Shown one piece after another: positions 28,799-37,175 of a DNA stretch of 64,000 nt. The position numbers and the translations under genes were made by a program. The notes under the pieces are model-generated. The model was not told where the DNA came from and did not search any database. It was given only the letters and a program-made list of their open reading frames with translations. Source of the DNA: Bacillus sp. THAF10 (GTDB lineage: Bacteria; Bacillota; Bacilli; Bacillales; Bacillaceae_I). Numbering within the stretch: position 1 is the stretch's first letter; each line of letters opens with the position of its first letter. The DNA lies in assembly GCF_009363695.1 (NCBI RefSeq), contig NZ_CP045403.1, positions 3,172,501 through 3,236,500 of the forward strand, in the 5' to 3' direction.

Positions 28799-30233
28799 TC
28801 TCCACCTCCCGCGAATAATACTTCTTCATCCATGGATTAATCGTTGTCGCTTTTAGTTCTTTATCCAAAAAGAAAAATAACAGTAAGCTGAAACCATGAA
28901 GAATAAGGGCAAAAACTGGATGATGATGCAAAATCATATCTAAGAAAGTCAAGGTAGTAAAATAGATAATGAGATATGGTAAAACTACTTTTCTAGCAAC
29001 TGTCCTTCTGTTGGATGAAACTATCCAAAATCCAATCAAGGCAAAAAGCTCCATCACGATACCTGCAAACGCAGCACCAATTATTCCATATTGAAGACTA
29101 GTAAACAGGTATAAGAATACTCCTGATAAGACGGCAACAAATTGGACAGCGGTCCTATGTCTCTGCCTTCCCATTGTCGTTAATCCATCGGCCAAAGCAA
29201 TATTTACCCCTTGCAGCATCAATAACACCGACAGTATTTTTAAAGGAAGTATTGCTCCCAACCATGCATCACCAAACAATATCGGCACAATCAATTCAGA
29301 AAGGTAGTAAAATGGCAAAGACAATCCCATTCCAATAAGCGCCATCAGCTTGGTTTGCAGCAATAATAATCTTAAATGCTCTAGAAAATTCCCGCTGTTA
29401 AAATACCTAAATAGAACTGGATAGTATGCTCCTGCTACTATAAAAGTAACCTGCTGAAGTGCCTGGGGAATTCGGTATGCCACAGCAAACATACCAACCT
29501 CCTCTAAGGTAAGCGTTCGCTCCAAAACGAGAGGGCCTAGATGAGGCAGGAGAACAAACAACAATCCACCAAGCGTAAATGCTCCCCAATGTTTATATAA
29601 GCCCTTATGAAATCTCGCTTTCCAGACAAATGCTACATGACGAGAAAGCAAAACAAATGCCAATACTCCAGCTGCCAAATAGGAACAACCATACAGTAAC
29701 GTAACTACTAATGGAGACAGTTCTACTATCAATCCAAGAAATACTGAACTAACTAGGCATGCAGCTGAGAAGATTCGTATTAGCCCACAATATTGCATTT
29801 TTTCCTTCAGTTGAAAAAAAGTAATGCCAATACTTTGTAACGCAATTCCTGTTACCATTGGAAAAACGAGAAAGTAGGCTGTTTTTATCAGTTCTGTATT
29901 ACTTGAATGCAGTATTTCTATGAGTAAAAACCCTATCGCAAATGTAAGAAGCAGCAGCAGTAGCCTCATTTTCACATACGAAGTAATTACTTTCGGAAGA
30001 TCGACTCCCTTTGCTGAACCTTCCCTTAGAACAATGTCACTCAACCCAGCATCTGTAAAATAGCCCATGATCATGGCAAATGCTAATACAACACTAAACA
30101 ACCCATAGTGATAGGATTGTAAATAGTAAGCAAGCATAATCAGTGCGCCTGCATTTAGAATGCTGGATAGAGCAGTACTATAAAACAGATGAAAAATATT
30201 AATGGCAATAGAATTCCCCTTTTTATTCTTCAT
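28770..30233 (-). CDS. Polysaccharide repeat-unit flippase (Wzx-like)
   Basis: This 487-residue protein has 12-14 hydrophobic segments, and its N-terminus (NIFHLFYSTALSSILNAGALIMLAYYL) matches the MOP/PST flippase family. It has the pattern of Wzx proteins that move lipid-linked repeat units across the membrane. It lies between the kinase-like gene and the polymerase gene, which supports a Wzx/Wzy-dependent pathway for this cluster. Confidence 0.88.
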   Translation of the reverse strand: MKNKKGNSIAINIFHLFYSTALSSILNAGALIMLAYYLQSYHYGLFSVVLAFAMIMGYFTDAGLSDIVLREGSAKGVDLPKVITSYVKMRLLLLLLTFAIGFLLIEILHSSNTELIKTAYFLVFPMVTGIALQSIGITFFQLKEKMQYCGLIRIFSAACLVSSVFLGLIVELSPLVVTLLYGCSYLAAGVLAFVLLSRHVAFVWKARFHKGLYKHWGAFTLGGLLFVLLPHLGPLVLERTLTLEEVGMFAVAYRIPQALQQVTFIVAGAYYPVLFRYFNSGNFLEHLRLLLLQTKLMALIGMGLSLPFYYLSELIVPILFGDAWLGAILPLKILSVLLMLQGVNIALADGLTTMGRQRHRTAVQFVAVLSGVFLYLFTSLQYGIIGAAFAGIVMELFALIGFWIVSSNRRTVARKVVLPYLIIYFTTLTFLDMILHHHPVFALILHGFSLLLFFFLDKELKATTINPWMKKYYSREVENEAFIGKAK

Positions 30234-30260
30234 AAGAATTTCTTGCCCCTTTTCTACTAA

Positions 30261-30899
30261 CTAAGCTGTTTGATATATTACCCCGACGATCTTCTTATTC
30301 GACCTTTCAAGATAATGTTTCGTTTGCATTGCTTCGTCTTTTTTCGTACTATGTTCCTTCATTACCAAAATAACTCCATCACATTTTCTTGAAAGAATAT
30401 GAGCGTCAGAGGATTTTAGAAACGAAGGAGCCTCTAGAATAATGACCTCAAAAGAATTTCCCCACTCTGCCATCAACTCTTCTGCTTTATTCAAAAGTCC
30501 TGTATTGGAAGAGCTATCTTTCGCTGTTCCGGATGGAAGCAAAAACAGCCCTTGGGTAAAGGTTACTTTGGCATAAAGATTAATGCTTCCTTTTTCTTCA
30601 ATCACATCTACCAAGCCGCTAGCATTACTCGCATTAAAAAATTTATGAAGCGAAGGTCTGCGTAAATTGGCATCAACTAGCAGCACTTTTTTCCCGAGCT
30701 CTGCAAATGAAATAGCAAGTTTAGCGGAGATAACGGATTTTTGATCCTCTAAATTAGGTGATGTTACTGTAAGGAAAATACGCTCTTTTTGTAGTTCATC
30801 CTCAATATTCGTTCGAATAATCCTAATTTGATCGGTACTGACCATGTTTTCCATTAAGGATACTTTTTTTCCCCATTTATCTTTTATTAGCTTAAACAC
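30261..30899 (-). CDS. CpsD/CapB-type BY-kinase homologue with degenerate P-loop
   Basis: This 212-residue protein is collinear with bacterial tyrosine kinases that pair with Wzz-type modulators. Walker A' is well kept (KKVLLVDANLRRPSLHKFF, about 70-88). The P-loop reads TSPNLEDQKS (46-55) and lacks the glycines of the usual GxGKS/T, although Lys54 and Ser55 remain. The Walker B position reads VIILEAP instead of IIDTPP, so the Asp is Glu. The C-terminus (IVGVIYQTA) has no tyrosine cluster. It overlaps the modulator gene by 8 bp. It may be a regulator that no longer hydrolyses ATP or phosphorylates. Confidence 0.85.
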   Translation of the reverse strand: MFKLIKDKWGKKVSLMENMVSTDQIRIIRTNIEDELQKERIFLTVTSPNLEDQKSVISAKLAISFAELGKKVLLVDANLRRPSLHKFFNASNASGLVDVIEEKGSINLYAKVTFTQGLFLLPSGTAKDSSSNTGLLNKAEELMAEWGNSFEVIILEAPSFLKSSDAHILSRKCDGVILVMKEHSTKKDEAMQTKHYLERSNKKIVGVIYQTA

Positions 30900-31611
30900 G
30901 GACTTCCCTCCTTTTCTTCGTTTTCATTATTTTCTTATGTCTACCTTCTTCATCCATCACGAGGGGATTATTCATCTTTTGTTTTAAATCAATGGTACCA
31001 AGCAACGGAAGGCCTATTAGCTCTTCCACTTCCTTGGATTGTTTCACTGCATCATCGAGGTCTTCGTGCATGATTGCAGCTCCAATTCCTAAAAAGATAC
31101 TTAAAACAAATCCAATACCAATATTAAGTGCCAGACTTCCCACTTCTTCCGGCTCAATATCAGTGGCATTTAATACTTGAATTTCTTTCATTTCAAAGCT
31201 TTCTCTCATAAACGATACTGCAGTAGAAGAAATGGTGTGAACAATCTCCTTTGCCAACTCACTATCATGATCTCTCATCACTACATTAATGATTTGAGAG
31301 TTCTTATTATTTTGCAAGGAGACTTCCTCTTCTAAGTCGATGTCCAGTTTCATTTTTGATTTGACTTCATTTAGAACGATTGGACTCTTGAGCAAATCCA
31401 TCGTTGATGCCATCAGCATGTTGATTTCACCTTGTGAATCAGTATTTAGTTTTCCAACCAAAATGGTAGATGTTGCTTCATAAGTAGGCTTTATAACAAA
31501 TAATGCAGCAATTAACGTTACAAGAAAAAAGAGTGTAAATGTAATAAAACTTGTTTTAAATCTTCTTTTTAAAACTTGTAAGAATTTTTTCAAATTCATT
31601 TTATCATCCAT
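30892..31611 (-). CDS. Wzz/CapA-type chain-length modulator
   Basis: This 239-residue protein has a cytoplasmic N-terminus, a first membrane helix (about 18-40), an extracellular Wzz domain and a second membrane helix (about 158-180). The second helix is followed by a short cytoplasmic tail with VEELIGLPLLGTI, the kinase-docking region seen in CapA/YveK proteins. It regulates polymer length and normally activates the partner BY-kinase. It is the first gene of the exopolysaccharide operon, with CAGGAGGTT before the start. Confidence 0.9.
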   Translation of the reverse strand: MDDKMNLKKFLQVLKRRFKTSFITFTLFFLVTLIAALFVIKPTYEATSTILVGKLNTDSQGEINMLMASTMDLLKSPIVLNEVKSKMKLDIDLEEEVSLQNNKNSQIINVVMRDHDSELAKEIVHTISSTAVSFMRESFEMKEIQVLNATDIEPEEVGSLALNIGIGFVLSIFLGIGAAIMHEDLDDAVKQSKEVEELIGLPLLGTIDLKQKMNNPLVMDEEGRHKKIMKTKKRREVRV

Positions 31612-31766
31612 AAAGATAACCTCCTGAAATGGATAAGGTATTCGGTAAAGTTAGAGTTTTATTCGTTATAAAGAACAATACAACAAAAAAAATATTGTTT
31701 TCATGATTAAAATTTGTTCACCTCACAACAGAATGTTCATTATAAAGAATTATTTATTTGATTATA
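31612..31766 (-). promoter_or_regulatory. Upstream control region of the exopolysaccharide operon
   Basis: A perfect -10 TATAAT on the minus strand is the complement of 31761-31766, but no good -35 is visible. Two related sites, TTATAAAGAAC (31666-31676) and TTATAAAGAAT (31740-31750), lie downstream of the start point. Read on the minus strand the first contains GTTCTTT, the SinR half-site consensus of B. subtilis eps, and the second differs by one base. This suggests a biofilm-type repressor but is inference from short motifs. Confidence 0.4.
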
Positions 31767-31830
31767 CTACACATCTTTTGTAATTAACATAAATCCAGCT
31801 ATATTTTTTAAAAAGTTTTTACTATTTAAA

Positions 31831-31870
31831 AAAGAGGCTGGGATAAAACACTTTTGTCCCAGCCTCTTTT
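31831..31870 (-). terminator. Terminator of the PTS permease gene
   Basis: AAAAGAGGCTGGGA pairs with the arm TCCCAGCCTCTTTT across a short A/T loop, directly after the stop codon at 31873. Nearly the same sequence recurs at 49829-49850, so this hairpin belongs to a repeated family. Confidence 0.88.
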
Positions 31871-31872
31871 TA

Positions 31873-33246
31873 TTACTTCTTCTTTAATTCATCTGCAAGG
31901 AATTCTACATCTGTTCCGACAATCACTTGCATACTTGTTTTACTCATTTTAATGACACCTTTTGCACCAAGCTGCTTTAGTTTCCCCTCATCCACTAGAG
32001 TTGAGTCGGCTACTTTCAAGCGCAGCCTTGTGACACAGTTGTCTATTTCTAATACGTTTTCTTTTCCACCAAGCGCTGCGAGATACCCATCAGCAAGCTC
32101 TGCATAATCTCCTTTGGCTGCGCTTTGCTCGAATTCACCAGCAACCTCATCTTCTCTGCCAGGTGTTTTTAAATCAAGCTTAGTAATTAAAAAGTAAAAG
32201 ATAATAAAGTAAAGACCACCGTATAAAAGACCCACTACAGCTAGTAAGATAGGCTTTTGGGCAATTCCAAAGTTTAATAGATAATCTATTGCACCTGCAG
32301 AGAATCCAAATCCATGGTGGATATCTAATAGATAGGCAACAGACATAGCGGTTCCTGTTAATATGGCATGAATGACATATAAAACAGGAGATAAAAACAT
32401 AAACGAAAATTCAATAGGTTCGGTAATTCCAGTTAAGAAGGAAGTAAATGCGAGACCGAATAATGCACCTGCCATTGCTTTTCTGCGCTCTTTCTTTGCA
32501 GCGGCAATCATCGCAAGTGCTGCACCCGGAAGTCCAAACATCATAATTAGGAAAAAGCCTGCCATAAAGATACCAGCTGAAGGGTCACCTGCTAAGAATC
32601 GCCATAAATCCCCTTTTACTACCTCCCCTGCAGCATTCGTAAACGAACCAAATTCAAACCAAACAACGGTGTTTAAAATATGATGTAGCCCTAGAGGAAT
32701 CAAAAGTCTATTCAAGAAACCAAAGATTCCTACTCCAGTCGCTCCTGCTCCGATAATCCATTCCCCAATACTATCAATACCTGCTTGCACTGGTGGCCAG
32801 AGATAACCGAAGAGAAACGCCAATGCTAGCATAACAAGGGACGTGATGATTGGGACAAAACGTCTTCCACCAAAGAACCCAAGCCAGTCTGGGAGTTTAA
32901 TATTATAGTATTTGTTGTAGAGCAGACCGGCAATGATACCTGAAATAATACCACCTAGAACTCCCATATTGATTGATTCATTGATGGCAGCTACCCCGTT
33001 AGTAAGGACAAAATATCCTACTGCTCCCGCAAGAGCTGCTGCTCCACTTCCATCCTTTGAGAATCCAATTGCCACCCCAATTGCAAAAAGCAAGGCAAGA
33101 TTGCCGAATACCGCGTTCCCCGCTGCAGAGATAAACGGAATATTTAATAAGTCCTCTTGTCCCAAACGAAGGAGCAGGGCAGCAGCAGGCATGATGGCAA
33201 TAGGTAGCATGAGTGATTTACCGATTTTTTGTAAAAAACCTAACAT
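31873..33246 (-). CDS. nagP: PTS EIICB transporter, probably N-acetylglucosamine-specific (NagP)
   Basis: This 457-residue protein has a ten-helix EIIC domain (1-360), with MLPIAIMPAAALLLRLGQ, GITEPIEFSFMFL and GFSAGAIDYLLN. An EIIB domain (about 375-457) has the phosphorylated Cys404 in DNCVTRLRL. No EIIA is fused, as in NagP, which uses the glucose EIIA. It takes up and phosphorylates amino sugar at the membrane. A dre-like operator upstream and the neighbouring muropeptide hydrolase genes favour GlcNAc over glucose. It is separated from namZ by two tandem MITE-like elements. Confidence 0.85.
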   Translation of the reverse strand: MLGFLQKIGKSLMLPIAIMPAAALLLRLGQEDLLNIPFISAAGNAVFGNLALLFAIGVAIGFSKDGSGAAALAGAVGYFVLTNGVAAINESINMGVLGGIISGIIAGLLYNKYYNIKLPDWLGFFGGRRFVPIITSLVMLALAFLFGYLWPPVQAGIDSIGEWIIGAGATGVGIFGFLNRLLIPLGLHHILNTVVWFEFGSFTNAAGEVVKGDLWRFLAGDPSAGIFMAGFFLIMMFGLPGAALAMIAAAKKERRKAMAGALFGLAFTSFLTGITEPIEFSFMFLSPVLYVIHAILTGTAMSVAYLLDIHHGFGFSAGAIDYLLNFGIAQKPILLAVVGLLYGGLYFIIFYFLITKLDLKTPGREDEVAGEFEQSAAKGDYAELADGYLAALGGKENVLEIDNCVTRLRLKVADSTLVDEGKLKQLGAKGVIKMSKTSMQVIVGTDVEFLADELKKK

Positions 33247-33313
33247 AAAAGCACCTCTTTTCTTCCAGAATACTACTATTTTATGTAACTATTTAGAAAG
33301 CTAGTACCAGCCT

Positions 33314-33329
33314 AGTGGTCTAGTTTTCT
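33314..33329 (-). promoter_or_regulatory. NagR/DasR (dre)-like operator upstream of nagP
   Basis: AGTGGTCTAGTTTTCT closely matches the left half and centre of the dre palindrome AGTGGTCTAGACCACT bound by the GntR-family GlcNAc regulators DasR and NagR. It is 68-83 bp before the nagP start. The right half is poor. A second site of the same kind precedes amiE. Confidence 0.5.
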
Positions 33330-33344
33330 ATTTTTTATAGTAAA

Positions 33345-33530
33345 GGCTGTTTTAGCAAACTTTGTTGCTACTGCGTATAGTTAAGACACTCGTCATCCAC
33401 GTTGCTGTCGTGCTCTTTTCGTGGAGGAAGTTTGAAACAGGTGGCAATTTTTCTTCGCATAATGATAGGAAAAAGTCTTAAAGCCGACTTTTTCTTAGGT
33501 TTTTAGCAAACAATCTTTTAGAAAAGAGCT
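33345..33530. mobile_element. MITE-like element, copy 1
   Basis: This 186-bp non-coding element has ends GGCTGTTTTAGCAAACTTTG and, on the other strand, a start of AGCTCTTTTCTAAAAGATTG, which form an imperfect terminal inverted repeat of about 26 bp. Its centre has GTTGCTGTCGTGCTCTTTTC and a hairpin GAAAAAGTC...GACTTTTTC. The flanks ATAGTAAA and TTAGTAAA match at 7 of 8 positions. It is about 90% or more identical to copy 2 next to it. Confidence 0.8.
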
Positions 33531-33537
33531 TAGTAAA

Positions 33538-33723
33538 AGCTGTTTTCGCAAACTTTGTTGCTACTGCGTATAGTTAAGGCACTCGTCATCCACGTTGCTA
33601 TCGTGCTCTTTTCGTGGAGGTAGTTTGAAACAGGTGGCAATTTTTCTTTGCATAATGATAGGAAAAAGTCTTAAAGCCGACTTTTTCTTAGGTTTTTAGC
33701 AAACAAGCTTTTAGAAAAGAGCT
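33538..33723. mobile_element. MITE-like element, copy 2 (tandem with copy 1)
   Basis: This 186-bp copy has the same orientation as copy 1, only 7-8 nt away, and differs at a handful of positions (for example GACACTC against GGCACTC). The flanks TTAGTAAA and TTAGGGAA match at 6 of 8. The pair probably arose by duplication of element plus flank rather than by two independent insertions. Confidence 0.8.
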
Positions 33724-33729
33724 TAGGGA

Positions 33730-33761
33730 AAAGAACTTGAGGCAATTGCCTCAAGTTCTTT
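33730..33761 (-). terminator. Terminator of the amiE-nagZ-namZ operon
   Basis: A perfect 16-bp inverted repeat AAAGAACTTGAGGCAA / TTGCCTCAAGTTCTTT lies 8 bp past the namZ stop codon. Confidence 0.85.
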
Positions 33762-33768
33762 ATCACCA

Positions 33769-35034
33769 TTACTTATAAAGCAGGTATTGACGACGTACTT
33801 TATGAAACTCCTTTAATTCTTTTTTCCAGTCAGAAGCAAGCTCGTCAACTGATCTACCTTCCTCTATTCCTTGTCGAATCCACTTGTTGCCTACTAGGTT
33901 ATCGAAGAAGGAGATGCCTTTACTATTTTCAGCACGAAATGCAAAATCCTCCGGGTACATATCATGGATTGTTTTAACAATATGAAGCCCTGTTTCTACT
34001 GGCTTAAAGTCGTCTCTGTCGATAATATGAAGCTGAACTCCATGAGATAGCGTTCCAGCATGTTTTGAAAATGTAGGGGTAAAGGATGCTGCTCTAAACG
34101 TTACACCGGGTAAATTCAAGTCATTAAGCTTGGTGGCAAGTTGATCTGCATTGATAAATGGAGCACCAATCAGCTCAAATGGCTTGGTGGTTCCACGTCC
34201 TTCTGAAACATTGGTTCCTTCAATTAGTGCAGACCCTGGGTATACAAGTGCCGTATTGAAGGTTGGCATGTTTGGAGATGGCAGGACAAATTCAAGTGGT
34301 GTGTCATCATAATACATATACCTCTTCCAGCCCTTCATCTTCACCACTGTCAAATCTGCACCGATTTCAAATTCCTCATTAAATAATTTTGCTAGCTCAC
34401 CCACTGTCATTCCGTGTCTAAGTGGAATCGCATAGTTCCCAACAAAGGATGCGTATTCCATATCAAGTACAGGTCCCTCTACTTTTAGCCCTCCAAGTGG
34501 ATTAGGACGATCAAGGACAACAAATGGGATGTCATTTTCTTTTGCCGCCTCCATTGCATAGGCCATCGTGTAAATATATGTGTAGAAACGTGTTCCGACA
34601 TCCTGGATATCAAAAAGTAATACATCAATGTTTTCTAGCATTTCAGGTGTAGGCTTTCGCGTTGGACCATAGAGACTGTAAACAGGAAGACCTGTTTTTT
34701 CATCTATATAAAAATCTACATATTGACCAGCCTGTGCATCGCCTCGTACGCCATGCTCTGGTCCATAAAGTGCTGTTAATTCTGTATCAGGATCATTGAA
34801 AAGCGTATCCACGATACTATTAAGCTCTTTATCGACTCCTGTAGGATTCGTAATCAAGCCCACTCGTTTGCCTTCAATAAGATGTTTTTCTTTTTCCAGA
34901 AGTACTTCTACTCCGAGCTTGAAGTGTTTTTCTTTTCCCTTCCCCTTCCAATGCCCATTATTATGGGCAAACACTGCACTTAGTGAAGATAGGACTAGTA
35001 CGGTTGTTAAAAGTGTAACGATCCATTTTTTCAA
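33769..35034 (-). CDS. namZ: Exo-beta-N-acetylmuramidase NamZ (DUF1343, YbbC-like)
   Basis: This 421-residue secreted protein has a signal peptide cleaved near VFA (23). The DUF1343 domain fills the rest, with GLITNPTGVDKELNSIVD, ALYGPEHGVRGDAQAG, LLFDIQDVGTRFYTYIYTM, LDRPNPLGG and SEGRGTTKPFELIGAPF. B. subtilis NamZ (YbbC, 414 aa) releases terminal MurNAc from peptidoglycan fragments outside the cell. It is the third gene of a tight operon behind nagZ (20-bp gap), an order that matches the B. subtilis mur-amiE-nagZ-namZ cluster. Confidence 0.92.
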   Translation of the reverse strand: MKKWIVTLLTTVLVLSSLSAVFAHNNGHWKGKGKEKHFKLGVEVLLEKEKHLIEGKRVGLITNPTGVDKELNSIVDTLFNDPDTELTALYGPEHGVRGDAQAGQYVDFYIDEKTGLPVYSLYGPTRKPTPEMLENIDVLLFDIQDVGTRFYTYIYTMAYAMEAAKENDIPFVVLDRPNPLGGLKVEGPVLDMEYASFVGNYAIPLRHGMTVGELAKLFNEEFEIGADLTVVKMKGWKRYMYYDDTPLEFVLPSPNMPTFNTALVYPGSALIEGTNVSEGRGTTKPFELIGAPFINADQLATKLNDLNLPGVTFRAASFTPTFSKHAGTLSHGVQLHIIDRDDFKPVETGLHIVKTIHDMYPEDFAFRAENSKGISFFDNLVGNKWIRQGIEEGRSVDELASDWKKELKEFHKVRRQYLLYK

Positions 35035-35054
35035 CGGTTTCCCCTCCCCTTATT

Positions 35055-37160
35055 CTAATAACTCAATCCATGGCCAAATTCATATAAAACGCCTTCTTCT
35101 AGGTCTGGAATGGTGACAGGTAGTTTTCCAGTTGGGTTATTTTCCCCGAAAATGGTAGCAGCTGTTGCTAAGAAGCTAGCTGGTCGAAAACCGTATTGTG
35201 TAAGGTAGGCATCTACCTCGTTATAGGCCATGATGTCATAAGGATTTCGGATTCCGATTGCAATCACTGGTGCTTCTGTTTCAGCAGAAAGCGTTTGTAC
35301 CATTTGCATCTGAGCATGTTGTGGCGACCTTCCAGCAACATTAAAGGTACTTGTGCCGACTATGACTGCAGAAGCATCTCTTACCTCAGCAAGCTGAGCC
35401 TCGTTTAAGCGAAAGTCTGAGCCTACCTCAAGAATGGTAGCGTCCGCATGATAGGTTTTCACAGCGTTTGCTAAATCCTGAAGATTTGAACGCCCAACTA
35501 CCACTATTTTTTGTTCTGCATTTACATTTAACGGTAATACTTCATTGTTTTTTACAAGGGTGATAGAGCGTTCTGCTGCTTCTTTTTCAACTTGTTTATG
35601 TTGTGCTGACCCTACAACCTCCTCTGCATTTTCAACTTTTTCGTCAATGGAAGTTGGATTTTCTTCTTTTATCACGCCGCGTTTTATTTTTAAAGAAAGA
35701 ATTCTTTTTACAGAAGCTTCGATTCGCTCCTCTGATAATTCTTCTTCATCCACTGCATTCAATAGCCCTTGTCTGACTTCACTTAGCCCGACTGGCATGA
35801 GCACAATATCTGTTCCAGCCTGTACTGCGCGAATTGCTGCATCCACGGGTCCAAAATGTTCTGTAATGGCTCCCATATTCATGGCATCTGTTGTGATGAC
35901 ACCATCATAACCCATTTCATCGCGCATCAATTCTGTTAAAACTTTGTGAGACATGGTTGCTGGGATGGCAATTTCTTCACCAGTTTTCTTGGAAATGGCT
36001 TTGGTATCATCAATTTTTGGAAATGTGACGTGTGCAGTCATAATGGCATCAATTCCTGCTTCCATTCCCTTTTGGAAAGGGTAAAGTTCCACCTCCATCA
36101 AGCGTTCTTTGTCGTGAGGTACCTCAGGTAATCCAAGATGGGAATCTACTGCCGTATCCCCATGACCAGGGAAATGTTTGGCTGTTGCTGCAACACCTGT
36201 TGATTGAAGTCCTTTTGTGTATGCCACACCCATCTGGGCTACCAATTCTGGATCTTCTCCAAAGGACCTAACTCCGATTACCGGGTTATCTGGGTTGTTA
36301 TTAACATCCATAACAGGGGCAAAGTTCATGTTGATTCCAAGAGCATATAATTCTTCACCAATCGCCCTTCCGACATGGTGAGCAATTTCGGGAGATCTAG
36401 TTGCGCCTAATGCCATGTTTCCAGGCATGTCTGTTCCAGATTGAAGGCGGGTGACGATACCACCCTCCTGGTCAATGGTCATCAGCAAGCCATACTTTTC
36501 AGCAGCTTCTTGATATTCGGCAACCAGGCGTGTTGTTTGTGCTGTTGTTACCACATTTTCTCGGAATAGAATAACTCCACCAAGATGATAGTCCTTCACT
36601 AGCTGTTCAATTTCTGGTAGCATTTCTGTCACGTTTTGGCCATTCCACTTCCGAAAGTCTGGCATTAGCATTTGGCCAATTTTCTCTTCTAGTGTCATAT
36701 TTTTCAAAGCATGAGATACTAGGTCATATTTTTTACCCTTTTTCTTTATAATGGTTACTTTCGATTCTGGTTTACCCTTTTTGCGTTTCTCTTTACGCTC
36801 AGGTTTTACATGGATAGCGATTCTATCAGAAGATTTTTCATCCGATACGGTTACGTAAGTTCTGCCATTTTTACCAGTAAAGGTAACATTGCCTTCCTTA
36901 TCAACTTTAGCTACTTTTTTATTTGAAGATTTCCATTTTAAGTTATGCACTGTAACCATAAAGTTTCCTTCTTTATATACATGAAGTGCTTTTAGCTGGA
37001 GCTTATCTCCTATGTCATCTACCTCAACTTGCGGGAGATTTTGATAGAGAACTAAATCTTTTACGTGATTAGTTGCTTGCGCGCTTTTCATTGGAATTCC
37101 TGAAAGTAGGAGGGTCAGGGTGAGAACGGTGAAACAAAAATTTTTTAAGGATTTGCTCAT
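35055..37160 (-). CDS. nagZ: Beta-N-acetylglucosaminidase NagZ (GH3) with N-terminal Ig-like domain
   Basis: This is a 701-residue secreted protein. A signal peptide (1-29) precedes a Big2/Ig-like domain (about 35-118: KWKSSNKKVAKVDKEGNVTF). The GH3 catalytic domain (about 145-500) follows, then the GH3 C-terminal domain. KHFPGHGDT...DSHLG gives the Asp-His dyad near 338-341, and GVITTDAMNMG gives the nucleophile Asp near 423. It removes GlcNAc from muropeptides outside the cell. B. subtilis NagZ is 642 aa, and the added Ig-like domain accounts for the extra length. It starts 15 bp after amiE. Confidence 0.92.
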   Translation of the reverse strand: MSKSLKNFCFTVLTLTLLLSGIPMKSAQATNHVKDLVLYQNLPQVEVDDIGDKLQLKALHVYKEGNFMVTVHNLKWKSSNKKVAKVDKEGNVTFTGKNGRTYVTVSDEKSSDRIAIHVKPERKEKRKKGKPESKVTIIKKKGKKYDLVSHALKNMTLEEKIGQMLMPDFRKWNGQNVTEMLPEIEQLVKDYHLGGVILFRENVVTTAQTTRLVAEYQEAAEKYGLLMTIDQEGGIVTRLQSGTDMPGNMALGATRSPEIAHHVGRAIGEELYALGINMNFAPVMDVNNNPDNPVIGVRSFGEDPELVAQMGVAYTKGLQSTGVAATAKHFPGHGDTAVDSHLGLPEVPHDKERLMEVELYPFQKGMEAGIDAIMTAHVTFPKIDDTKAISKKTGEEIAIPATMSHKVLTELMRDEMGYDGVITTDAMNMGAITEHFGPVDAAIRAVQAGTDIVLMPVGLSEVRQGLLNAVDEEELSEERIEASVKRILSLKIKRGVIKEENPTSIDEKVENAEEVVGSAQHKQVEKEAAERSITLVKNNEVLPLNVNAEQKIVVVGRSNLQDLANAVKTYHADATILEVGSDFRLNEAQLAEVRDASAVIVGTSTFNVAGRSPQHAQMQMVQTLSAETEAPVIAIGIRNPYDIMAYNEVDAYLTQYGFRPASFLATAATIFGENNPTGKLPVTIPDLEEGVLYEFGHGLSY

Positions 37161-37175
37161 ATATACTCTCCTTTA

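Noticed and set aside
22478..31611. Exopolysaccharide cluster as a recently acquired island
   Set aside because: There are no integrase, tRNA junction or direct repeats at the ends, and composition is not visibly different from the neighbours. Transfer is possible but not shown.
31873..33246. PTS gene as glucose permease PtsG
   Set aside because: No fused EIIA, and a dre-like operator and neighbouring muropeptide genes favour NagP; not fully excluded.
33345..33723. Tandem repeats considered as a CRISPR array
   Set aside because: Only two long units with no short repeat-spacer pattern and no cas genes; the units are MITE-like elements.
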